Of a stretch of DNA of 64,000 bases, positions 50,681 to 62,686 are shown piece by piece. A program made the position numbers and the translations under genes. The notes below the pieces were generated by a model. That model had not been told where the DNA came from. It made no database searches and saw nothing but the letters and a program-made list of their open reading frames with translations. Position 1 is the stretch's first letter. Each line of letters begins with the position of its first letter. The stretch is from Spisula solida (lineage: Eukaryota; Mollusca; Bivalvia; Venerida; Mactridae): contig OX365944.1 in assembly GCA_947247005.1 (NCBI GenBank), forward strand, positions 25,209,501-25,273,500, written 5' to 3'.

Positions 50681-51507
50681 ATATCAAAGGTAGTTCCAGG
50701 AATCCAGACTTTACCTCCATATGCACCAAACAGATGCTATATTAGCAGCAAAACCATTCTAGGAAATCGATTATACTACAGTCATAAAAGATGACACGAA
50801 ATAAATTACGCAGTTTCCGTGCTGTCACCATCAAGCCACCATTAATAATCTACTTCCAATAGACGCATGAGCCCGTAGCGATGTTTTGCACCGAACATGA
50901 AGCACGTTAAACATTTTATTGATGAAGTATATTGTCATACAAGCCGACATTAAATCATCACTACACTATCAATCACTCCTTGATCAAGAGCTGTGACTGT
51001 TTCTTTGACAGGTCATAATCAATTTAGATAGTCGTTCGAACGTTGTCGTTCACAGCTCGGGACGTTCTAAATGTCAACGAATATACAATGAACAGTCACT
51101 TGACAGCTTGTCCCCAATGCTTATTAACGATTGATTGATTAGCGACTAATGAACACGGTGAAAGATGTATTATGGGTGCAATTAAATGTCATTTAAAACG
51201 CACAAAAACTTGCGCAATGAATAAGCAGGTCTGCTTCAGCGATCCATCACTTAAATTAATCGTAGACGATGTGTTCTGTTATAAGGTTATGTCCAATGCA
51301 TCATTGTCGGACAGTAGGAAGTAAATTGATCGGATCGTTCATTTCAGGCTGAAAAAAAAATGAACTGAAAAAAACTGAAACCCCAGCTTCAATTTACTAG
51401 TTACTCAATATTGTTCACATTGATTTTTTCAATTGGTCGAGGAAGGAAACGGGAGTTTTACTTGCGAACGCGGAGTTCCAGAAAAAGTATCAGTGTATTA
51501 TTTGCAT
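50681..51507. promoter_or_regulatory. Unique sequence; candidate cis-regulatory element at about 50.95-51.29 kb
   Basis: This stretch is non-repetitive and contains clustered homeodomain-like cores: ttgacag (TALE type), gattgattgattagcg, attaaatgtc and aattaatcg, between about 51095 and 51265. Such clusters are typical of enhancers near developmental genes. The role is inference; no coding frame is present. Confidence 0.25.
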
Positions 51508-51560
51508 GTCTGGGTAAGTCAGTTGGTAGAGCTCTAGATGGTTTGTTTAATCCGTTTATT
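51508..51560 (+). repeat. tRNA-like fragment (A-box half only)
   Basis: gtctgggtaagtcagttggtagagctc resembles the 5' half of a tRNA, with a D-arm-like cagttggtagagc. No B-box follows at tRNA spacing. It is probably a remnant of a tRNA-derived SINE. Confidence 0.4.
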
Positions 51561-51959
51561 TGGCAGTCATATTCTACAGAACATTAGCTACTGCCTTGGA
51601 ATGCGTGTCGTAACGTGCTCCTGAGTCCATACCATGTGTATGACATTGCGGAAAATCACCGTGGTTTGTGTTCTATCACGTTTGCCGGAAGTCTGCAAAC
51701 CGAAAGGCGCGCATCGGGTAACAAAAATGACGTTTAGTATTATAGTTTCGTACATGGCTGACGTCAGTGATTTATAGATTCCATTCCAGACATAAGAAAA
51801 TATGCAAATAAAATATGTTCTTCATAAATGCCATTTACATGATATTTACGAGTACCCCAAAACTTATGCTATTTTTCCTGTGGCATCATTGGAGATTCCA
51901 TACATATCGGTTTCGCACATCCTTTCACTGAAACTCTTTTATAGACTCCCCAAATTATA

Positions 51960-52129
51960 TATAAAATTATGATATTGTGCCATTATGCTTTTTTCATTTT
52001 ATGTACTTAGTCTAGTGTTCTTGTTCAACTGTTTATTGTTGAGGATTTCATGGAAGATTGCCATTTAATTTAATTGTCAAATGAGTTTCCTCGTAAAATA
52101 AAGTCTTTATTATTATTATTATTATTATC
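51960..52129 (+). mobile_element. Probable 3' end of a LINE with an (ATT)n tail
   Basis: The segment ends in aataaagtctttattatt...attatc, a polyadenylation-like signal followed by about seven TTA triplets. This is the same arrangement as at the LINE end near 32.7 kb. No reverse-transcriptase residues are recognisable upstream, so this would be a 3' UTR-only fragment. Confidence 0.45.
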
Positions 52130-53598
52130 AGACTGCACCGCGTATATCACATTTCAGACATGATCTGTTAAATGAAACCATGGTTATTTTAATGTTGTTA
52201 ATAAATAAAGTGTGTATCTGTAGATATACTTTTTTATATTCCGACTAAAGAACGGAAATGCAGACTGCTTGACTTAACAGTTGATTATCATCACTATGTT
52301 TAAATGGTCGTTGAAGAGTTGTCGTCCTTGGGGGAAATTTTACGTAAAATTGCCGGATAGGGTGTCGCTTGAGAGAGGTGATTGTAACAAAAACTGATGA
52401 CATTTCATGAATTCATTTTACCTAACGTTACAAACTTTCAAAATTGAACTTTATTGTGATACAATTTCATAAAAATTGCTTGAAAAAATAAGCCTCACTA
52501 TCATGTGAACAACAGTGACAAGGGAAAACGGTGAATTTCTTTCGCCGATGATTATTAACAGTTCACAATGTCATGTAACTTTCGTCTATTTCGATAAATT
52601 TGTTTTGCGCAATCATTTTGATGTAAACAGTAGATTGTGCCTATTTAAGTAATATATGAGAGCACTTCGCACTATTTTCTGCATTGAAAGCGTACGAGAT
52701 TTGAGATTTGTTAGGATGTATATATTAAACTTAATTTGCATGAAATATAAATTGTTAGTAGGTTACACACCTGTGAGGGCAACGCAATCTACACGTTAAG
52801 GAATGCAAACATAAAAAATAAATGGCATATTTGTCAGTCTTCTTCTTTAATTAATGACAAAACATACAATTATAACTAAATAAATGATGTCATTGTGTTT
52901 CAATTAATCATTTCTGATTATTTCTGATAAATAACTTCGATAAGTACCTTCACACACCATAAACTATGTTGCTCCATCACATTTATGTATATAAAATGTC
53001 AAATATTGCGCAAGCGTTTATTTATTCAGATTTTATCGGCGCGTCACGTGACAAACGGCCATTTTGTTTTGACGGGTGATAACTACAACTGTCAACGATG
53101 ACATAGAAAGTCTTACACTCAGGTGTGTGCCTCTTAAACTGATTTGTCAACACTGCTCGTTGCTGTCATATTTTTCACCAACTCTACCGCGAAACTGTCG
53201 CTCGAGGCTACACCGTTACTATGGTTACAGTTTCATTTGACAAATACTACAAATTGAATAATTGCCTCCTTTCAGGAAGATTGTGTTGAACGGAGGTGTC
53301 GTATTTCATTTTTATTTGAACATTTCCACGACATGAACTCAAGTTGTCACCAGTATATTATATATACGTACAGTACATGTAACGTAACATATGGTTTATA
53401 TAACACATTGTCATTAGTGGCTGCACGTTCACCTTTCAGACTGGATAGTCATAAATATTCATCATGTTCCTAAAAGTGGAACATGATAGAGTTCTCATCA
53501 TGACAATATTTCCCTCCCTTGTTTCGAATAGTTTAAGGTACAATTAAGGGTCTTGTGTTGGACCAAACACCTCAAAGCGCTTGTCACGCATTGCTACT
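52130..53598. other. Intergenic DNA with a possible regulatory patch
   Basis: Mostly AT-rich. At 53035-53070 a cacgtg E-box (within gcgtcacgtgac) is followed closely by cggccattttg, a YY1-type core. A similar cggccattttg occurs near 11.88 kb. No gene is recognised. Confidence 0.35.
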
Positions 53599-53863
53599 TT
53601 AATGGGCAGATTGATTAGGGGAATCACAGCGTTTGAGTTTGAGATTGAACAATGACGCTTTTTGTCTGGGGAAGTTGGTCAAAACGTTAAAGCCGTCATG
53701 CGGTATATTAAAGTTATCGTCTTGGTACATTTCAGACATTTTCAAAGACAAAATCGACTGGACCTGTCCAGTGGAGACATCAACACATTGGATCTTCCAC
53801 ATGCCTACAGCCAGGCTGTCAATTGGCGCAGACGGCACAAAGAATCTGCTGCCATAGATCTAA
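53599..53863 (-). pseudogene. Possible orphan terminal exon or coding fragment, unidentified
   Basis: On the minus strand an open frame of about 88 codons starts just after an acceptor-like cagtttag (ending at 53864) and runs to a TAA at 53596-53598. It contains YGSRFFVPSAPIDSLAVGMW near its start and later DGFNVLTNF. The composition is protein-like, with mixed polar and hydrophobic residues, regularly spaced glycines and prolines, and no low complexity, unlike most frames here. Two frames on the other strand are also open, which weakens the case. I do not recognise the family. It could be the last exon of a gene whose other exons have decayed, a fragment of a mobile element, or chance. Confidence 0.25.
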
Positions 53864-54394
53864 ACTGATCGATAATTGCACATATGTTTTGGTTTAGACA
53901 CAAAAACTGATTAAGAGATGCTTTAAAACATGTTTCCCCTATCGTGTATCATTTTTGTACTGTATTTTATCTATCAAGATAATCATGATGATCATATGCT
54001 TATTAATACGTTTATAACGACTGCAAAATAACAGAATGTATGTATACTGCTACTGAAGCTAATTTAGATTCGAGACCGATAAACAGTAATGATAAATTTG
54101 AAGATTGCGAAAATGTAAAAGTAATGGAATATAAACGATGCGACGATGTTGCAAACTGTCTATTATCTAGACATTGCATGGTGTGCTTTTAGTGTACATC
54201 AGTCATTTTATGTTTATACGTAGATACATAATGCATGTATAATTATGTATCATTAAGTACTAATTTAAGTTATATTTTCTGACTTGACTCTCTCCGTTCA
54301 GTCGCCTGTATATTTACCCCTGATCATTGAGTTTCAAGTCGGCTGTTAGTTAAACAGTTACACTCGGCGTCGATAGCAGCCACAGTACATTAGC
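53864..54394. other. AT-rich intergenic DNA
   Basis: No gene, repeat or element ends are recognised in this stretch. Confidence 0.5.
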
Positions 54395-55271
<877 letters not shown>

Positions 55272-55517
55272 GGGTACTGTTTTGTCAAAGCACTTACGAT
55301 CATCTTAAAGTTACGCTCAAATTATAACCCTACATAATTCATTAACAGTTGCAAATTGTGGTAAGAGGGTCTGCAATATTAATGACGTTTCATTAAATAC
55401 ATTCCTTCAAACCACATGTGTTCCTAATGTGTATTTGTACATGAATTATGAATAATTTAAATGTGTTCGTAACTTTAAGGTTTTCGTAAGTGCTTTGATA
55501 AAACAGTTTTTCACCCA
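55272..55517. mobile_element. MITE with GGGTACTGTTTTATCAAAGC-type terminal inverted repeats, copy 1
   Basis: The ends read gggtactgttttgtcaaagc on the left, and the right end in reverse complement is gggtgaaaaactgttttatc. The inverted repeat extends about 45-50 bases inward (cttacga ... cttaaagttacg) with a few mismatches. The interior is AT-rich and non-coding. It is related to 59352-59590 by ends and length. Confidence 0.75.
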
Positions 55518-58500
55518 GGGTATAGTGGAAATCAAAGCGCTGTCAGGGGCGTGGTCACGTGGTTACTATAAACAATAATGTAAACATGCTGTAAAACCAT
55601 TAGTTCCCGTGGTGTATTTATATTTATGTAGTTGTATAGTCCAGTCAGGATAAAAATCCAGTGACGCAGCGGTCGAGTCCACAATAACGGTGTAAAACCA
55701 ATTATAAAGGCTTATACTGTACAAACAACTATAATGTCAATGCTTAACTAACATATTAAACTTAGCTCTACCTGTTCAAACAATGCTTGTATTTTTTTGC
55801 GTACACATAAACTGCAACGTCACTGTCACAATATCCTAACTTGACTATAGTTGGTGAATACAACCACGAAATCAAGTACCAACGATTAATCAACTCAAGA
55901 AGCACAGACATACTTATCAGGGGGGGGGGGGGTCCTCCCCTCTTTCAATTACACGATACCTCGACCCAACGAATAAAAACACCAACATATAACACGCACC
56001 GATGAAAACGAATATTTATACAAAATAAAAAGTTATAAATCAGACCAACACGTTTTCACTCCACCATTTCGCGGAATGGTGTGTAGATATCATTTCGCGA
56101 AATGGTACACTGAGTGGATTACTTAACGATGCTTATGCAACAGTTGGAATGTATTCTGTGCTTAACACCAGCTCCCATAATGTTACCAAATACTATAACG
56201 AGCCTCCATTTCGAATAATTACGAACAGAACGTATGTCCTGACACGGGGAATATTCCTTTAAAGCGACGGCAAATGGAAATTTATAGACATCTCTCCATC
56301 AGCCTCCTCATTATTGAAGTGATTCATTGCTCAGATGAAACAATATAGCATTCACAAATATCTTTGATCTAACTATTACGTGCAATCAACAATAAATAGC
56401 GTAATACATCAACCGGGGCTATCTAGCCTCGGATCTCACATTTCTTCCTGATATATGCGCAATTGTGATTCGTTTTTACGCAATAAATTACTAAATGTAT
56501 CATTTAGTTTTGTGATAACAAATTAAAACCGAAAAACGTGTCTACGCGTTATGCTATTTTCTAGTTTTTTTTTGTCAAAAGAAAGAAAATCGTTATTTTC
56601 TGTTCCCATTCAAAATATATTAGTGATGTTTTGATAGAAATGATACTCGCCTACATCCAGTGACAGCAGTTAAGGATAACGTATGTTCTCCTATATGATT
56701 GATGTCCTTTCGGCCATAACTGTCAATCAATTATGCTATACTGTCGTGTAGACAGCTTTACACGGCTAGGAGCGCCGCGAAAATCATTATTTTCCATTTT
56801 AACAAATAAAATTGAAGAATAAATACTGATGCATTGACGTCTAATGCCCTACAGAAAGGGGAAATGTGTTAAATGAAGGAGTGAATAGCACACCATTTTC
56901 ATATCAATATGCCCCTAAGCCCTTAATTATGTGTAACAAACTAAACGTTACTTATTCATTTGAACGCATTGACTTTGTGACTTTACAACCGTCTTGTCAC
57001 ATTGTTTTTGCCTGTCTCTACTAAGTGATTTGTGAACTGTGAGTTGGGTTTGAAAAACGAATACACAACGTTTAACTAATGACAAAGACTTTAATGGGAG
57101 TCCTAGAAATTTAATGTTGTTTTTTGGCAATTTATTGCAGCTCTGTTGTCATGAATATCATTATTGAAAGCTTCAATGACGCATTACTAGTATTAAGTCC
57201 AGTTGCTGGGGTTAATCAAGTACGCACGTCTGGTGATTGCGCAAGTTCAAAGCTTGCACATGTTCGAACCCTAGAGCCAAATAACCGAACATAATGATAT
57301 TCCCTATCGTTAGCTTGATGCATGGTATGGTTAGGAAGCGTGCATATGTTACATAAATGTTACAAATTATCGTATTATCAAATGCGCTTCAAGTCATGTA
57401 AAGACTACAAACCAGTATGGTATCTTAACTTGTCTTTGAACACATTTTAAGATTTTTTGTGGCATACATAAGTTAGAACATTCGGGCACATGTTTATGTA
57501 GTATTTAAAATTGACAATGTTATATAACAGATCGGTTAAACATCGCGAGTGTGTGCAAATAGCATTTTCCTGATGCATAATTATAATGCATGTACATGAC
57601 TGTTTGAAACAATGTAGTATGTTTACATCTCTATTTACGTTTTGTTTGTCCGTATTTAAAATGCTCTTCAATATTAGAGGAATAGAGATAATAACAGATA
57701 TGACCAATATTCAACTTCCGGTGCACCAGAGTGCTTCATTGGCGCTGCTTAAGTGGTACTTCCGTTTTTCTTATTTTATTGATACACATGGGTGATAATA
57801 CAAATAACACATATAAACAACCTCACTTATGTTTAACTATTATTACGCAAGAATTTTATCATTTTTACCAACAATTATGGTGCGAATAGCAAATTATTCA
57901 TACCAAACGTTGTACCATAAAAAATCATTAAAACAATTTAGACAATTTTTCGGTACCGATTTGTTCCGCAGTACCAAATTAGAAACTATACAATGGCGAC
58001 TTTTTGGTCGTTATAATAATTGAAAAAGTTGCCAACATCACATGTTGTCGGTATGTGGCATCATTTAATTGTACCGGACAGCATGGCTCTCCAGTTTAGC
58101 ATTCATTTACATATAAACTTGTCTCAGTTAACGCCTTTACGACCGAGTACAATTTCTACATATTCAGCGATCGTTCATTTCATAATGATGGTTTTTACAG
58201 AAATAATGCCATGTTTTACTAGACCTGGTGTTATTTCGTAAGACTCAAAGTCTACTATCATGGTTTTCACAGCCATATTGACTGAACGAATGTCTTAAAC
58301 TTGTCGGCGATAGGACAATTCCTGGGTTTGAACATACGTTTGTAACAAGTACTTAACAAATTATGATCCGTTTTATTGAGAAAAGCAGTCGTGACGGCCG
58401 GCTGCTGTTTAGGTATTCTGTTTAATTAGAAACTGTCTTAACTGTTCATTTACCTCGAATGAGAACAAATCGAATACAACACACTCACAACGGAGACCAT

Positions 58501-59284
58501 AAAACATAATTTTGAAAACTACTGAGTCAGAGTGAAACATTGAAGAAACGTTTGATTTTTTCATTTTTCTTTGTTTTTGTTGAGTTGTAAAGCCTTGCCC
58601 AATTCTTATACAGGAGGTATTCACCTAACTAGATTTCATTCGATTACCAACCAGTACTAACTTACTCTTTCGCAAACAGCCGACTTAACAAATGTACATG
58701 CGCATTTAGAAAAAAATCGGATCCACGAATCATCCAGAACATTGTTTATGACGGACATCAAAGTCAAGGTAGTGTACGAAATTATTTACGTGAACCTTAT
58801 GAATAATCCGTGCTTATCCGTCGATCTATCAGATTTGTTATTTAAAAAGTCAAAACATTCTTACCATTACGAAGGCACACGAAGTTTAATGAGAACAAGG
58901 TTAATTATATAATTTAACACAATAAAATAACACTCAATATAAACCAAGTATTCAAGAACGATGTTGCTGGTGTTCTTTAAGGTGTTTGACAACTCTTAAA
59001 TTTTTCTGTACAAGAGGTATCAAACACCTGATTTTTATGAAGAACACACTCGTGATAGTAATTGTGCAAACTCATAACAGTTTTGCTCGGCTATTTTTTT
59101 AAGATATTTTTAGATTTTGGGGAAACCCACTAAAAACTTATATTTGCATTTTACCGAAAACGTTTGACATTTAATTACATGAAGCTCGGCTACCACGCAA
59201 CTGAAGAGTTTGCAACCACCTTAATGCAGATCTTATAAATGTTGTTACAGTCAATAAACATGTACTGCAGTACTAAAGACTTAC
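55518..59284. other. Intergenic DNA, mostly unique
   Basis: No gene or transposon is recognised. A homopolymer of 13 G lies near 55920-55932. A less AT-biased stretch at 56200-56340 could be regulatory. A small imperfect hairpin (gtgttctttaaggtgtttga against tcaaacacct...gaagaacac) lies at 58972-59048. Open frames at 57447-58241 overlap on both strands and are not convincing. Confidence 0.5.
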
Positions 59285-59700
59285 GGCGTATGTTTGTGGT
59301 TTGGAAGTGTTTTCCTTTTTTTGTGTCCTTTCTGTGCCTTTCGTGATATCAGGGTACTGTTTTATCAAAGCACTTACGGAAATATTAAACTTACGATCTT
59401 TGAATTTTTTCTACCTTGTTTACAAATATAAAGTGTGGTAAATGGAACTGCAATACTATCAACGATTAATTTATTAAACTCCTACAAACCATACCCATCA
59501 CCAATTTGCAGTTTTTAAAGATTTATAAATAATTTAAATTTGAGCGTAACTTCAAGATGTTCGTAAGTGCTTTGATAAAACAGTGTACCCAGTTGTTTCT
59601 GTTGGGTGCTGCTTTCGCTGTTCGATTTTTTTATTGTCTTTTTGCTTGTGGGACGTCGGTGGGACTAGATGTTGCTGCCTATACCCCGAACAGTGCTACC
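59285..59700 (+). repeat. Interspersed repeat copy interrupted by a MITE
   Basis: The segment 59285-59350 (gtatgtttgtggtttgg ... gtgcctttcgtg) matches the reverse complement of 47388-47470. It also aligns with 30190-30315 through gtgctttt-cat and then ttcctgttgagtgcag. Here the alignment is broken by the inverted-repeat element at 59352-59590 and resumes after it (ttgtttctgttgggtgctgc ... attgtctttttgcttg). The repeat family is unnamed to me and has no coding capacity; a SINE or the end of a larger retroelement are both possible. Confidence 0.55.
59352..59590. mobile_element. MITE with GGGTACTGTTTTATCAAAGC-type terminal inverted repeats, copy 2
   Basis: The left end reads gggtactgttttatcaaagc and the right end is its reverse complement with two extra bases (aaaacagtgtaccc), followed inward by matching cttacg/cgtaag blocks. 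The element is about 239 bp with no ORF. It is the same family as 55272-55517 and lies inside another repeat. No transposase is present, so the superfamily is unknown. Confidence 0.75.
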
Positions 59701-62089
59701 CAGTATCATACAGCACAGTGAGTGATTTATTTCTTGATGAATAATATGATGTGGTTTATTATATTCAATCCATACAATGCAGTGACCTTAGAATGATTTT
59801 TATTGACACAGTTTACGAAGTTGAAACCAATCGTCTCTTCTTCTCCTTCTTCGGCTTCTTCTTATTTTATTCTGCATTCAAGCTTCTACGGCCTTATATT
59901 CAGGTTGGGTTCGGTGATGAACTGTACCGTCCACTCCTCTGTAGGTGGCTGGCATCGTCCCAACGCTTGATCTCGAAGGACGTGTCTGAGGTCCAAACCC
60001 CATGTACTAGCATATGACTTAATGTCTGTGAAAGTTGTATTGTTTCTATTGTGCATAAAGTATTACGCCAGAACATAACATTAAGTATCATAGGCTAACT
60101 TGATTTTTTTATGTAATTACTTGTAACGTTAATAAATAAAATATAATCACTTTGTTCCTTAAGATAGAACGTGTTAGTAATAATGTTTTTTTCTCTTCAA
60201 TAAATTAATAGTTATGTTTAATAAGATCATATAAATTGTAGAAAAAAGATAGCATTAGATAATCTATGTCGTATTGAGGTTGGTAGCCGTCTGGGGGAAT
60301 ATATGTAAACATATCTAAAACATATCTTTAATAAGCTCGATATTGGTACCATTACTTTAGGCATTCATTTATTGCCCACGAAAACACGCAGTAAATAACA
60401 TATTGTGTTTATTTGAAATGTAGTTTTAATAACGACTAATAAGTGGTTTTTGTAATAAAATGATGTTTGTACAATACTCAAGCTCACGGTCGGTTGTATT
60501 GTGAAACGTCTACCAAGTAAAATATGTGAAATTTATAATACACATATAATCACATACAATTTAGTGAGCAATATGATTATATATCAGTGTAGTCTTACGT
60601 GTAATTCTAATAAAATTTCTGCTACAAAATTATATTGCTTCCAAATAGGCATACATTTAGCTAGGCAGTCGCTTATTAAAATTCTAAGAGAGTTATTTTC
60701 TTGTAACGATAAAATGATCACATTTATAATATGCCTGTTCAGTTCACTAGGATTGATAAACATATAATTATATGTTAGAATATGCAAAACAACATTCCAA
60801 TATCGAATATATCATTTATTCTCTATTTCAGTCTCATTCACATATATACAATTGCCATCACATTATATATGTGTTGTCATAAGTAATAGCAATGTAGTGT
60901 ATACTAATTAATTAAGTTATCTTGCCATCATAGAATGATGACATCTGTCTTGTTTGTTGGTTTACCAAGTAATCTTATAATAATTTCAATAATTATATGG
61001 TATGTTATGTGTGCAATTACATAACTATATACGATTTATAATTATCTTGCTACTGCATATTATATGTAGTATTTTACTGAACTAAACATATGGCATGCTC
61101 TCTTTATTAAGATGAATTGTCTTCCATCAGGTTTGAAATTTGACAAATGAAATATATTCACAAATAAGAAATAAATAGCATCTAAACACCAAATGCATTA
61201 CATGTATTATCAATGTTTCGTAGCTGCAAATGCTACTTATATGCTTGGGTGCAATAGCTAAATTACCCTTGAACTTATTTATATACAATACCCGACATTT
61301 TACTAATTTTGAATGCCCTAAGGTTATTAGTAAATGTACCAAGCCCTATTGTCCATTTTAGGAAAAAAAACCATTAAAATATGTTGATAAGACAATCAAG
61401 TTTATAGATATGGCAACATTAGGAACAATTGGCAATGGTTTGTACCAAAAAGGAGCAATATATTGTCTTAAATTGTATGTTAGCGAGGTTGCTTTACTTC
61501 ACAAAAGTGTGTAACAGTTCCAATCCACACACGTTTGATACAGCCCAAAAAGTGTGATAAGCCTCGATTTGTGGCAAAAGATGGAACGATTTTTTCCAAG
61601 AGTAGATCTACTAGTATGTTTCTGAAGATAAACTTTCATTTTGAAGCATAACGGTGATATGTAGCAGTTGTCGGTATCTATCACAAAGTGATGCTCGATA
61701 TGAAGGTATTTAGACATATTTCCTCTATATCTGTCAATCATTCCGGCTTATCAGACAGTCTACCTGTAAATGGATTGATTTATTTGATCACCTATGATGG
61801 GTCGGCGCTTTTGATCGCAGGGTATTGCCGGAATAAACAGGATGTACGATGCCTTCCAGAAAATACGAATATACGGTTATACCATACGAGCTAGCTTTAC
61901 TCTACAAACATACAGAGCGGTGCAATGAATATATTCGCAACTACACGAACGCCAAGATAACGTAAATTTTATTATCTCATGTTTTCGTATATATCTATGT
62001 GCTGTTTAATCTTTTCATTTGCCCCTCAGCTAGTATACATTAACAACCTCAGATGACATAAACCAGTCAAGAGTAGAAGCGTATCAACT
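59701..62089. other. AT-rich intergenic DNA upstream of the promoter
   Basis: Very AT-rich sequence with only short open frames on both strands (under 90 codons) that overlap one another and match nothing I know. I see no transposon ends or tandem arrays. The part nearest 62 kb probably belongs to the upstream regulatory region of the adjacent gene. Confidence 0.5.
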
Positions 62090-62400
62090 TGATAGATAGA
62101 AGCCATACCGAAGCCTTTGGCCTTTTGCCAAAGCAATTACTGTCTTTATTTCTCATTGGTAGAGGCGCCTCGGATCGTTATCAATCACAAGTCTCATTAA
62201 TTTTATGTGACAGGTGGGTGGAGTTTACATTCAGTATTCGACGACTGACAGTCGATACTGCTTGCTCATTGGTCGGGAAGGTGCATGTTTTATCGCGTAT
62301 AGATTTCATGCGCTACGCGCTAGATACAGTATACCGAACTCGCTGGGCGGTATTCGTTTGTTATGCTGATAAATGAGAGTTGTTTAGTTGCAAGAATGAT
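62090..62400 (+). promoter_or_regulatory. Probable proximal promoter of the NET-family gene: two CCAAT boxes and a GC box
   Basis: Two identical ctcattggt sequences (inverted CCAAT boxes) lie at 62152-62160 and 62265-62273, 113 bases apart, and a gggcgg GC box lies at 62345-62350, about 340 bases before the start codon. This stretch is richer in G+C than the flanks. There is no clear TATA box at a fixed distance, and the start site is not visible. A 95-codon open frame across the same stretch (62089-62376) has no recognisable protein features and is probably incidental. Confidence 0.4.
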
Positions 62401-62686
62401 TGACATACGGATACTAGTCTGTTGAGCTCAGTACAAGCAAAGATGTCTCCTCGACCGGTTACGTTGTAACCTGCGCTTCTATGTGGTATTCGGAATGTGT
62501 TATGCTTTGTTAAGAAGGATTTATGAATAACCGGATACTTATTGAATGACAATACATATTGAAATTTATTCAATTGTTTAAAAACTGTGGATATTTTATT
62601 TGGATATTTGCGCTGATTTTTATCAGTTGTGTGTCGTGTATTTGTGGTATTTTAGAGCTATATCTGAACTGTATACATACTTTATC

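Noticed and set aside
57230..57290. tRNA-like B-box (catgttcgaaccctagag)
   Set aside because: No A-box at the right distance and no folding into tRNA arms.
62089..62376. 95-codon frame just upstream of the NET-family exon
   Set aside because: No recognisable protein features and it overlaps the CCAAT/GC-box promoter region; more likely promoter or 5' UTR.
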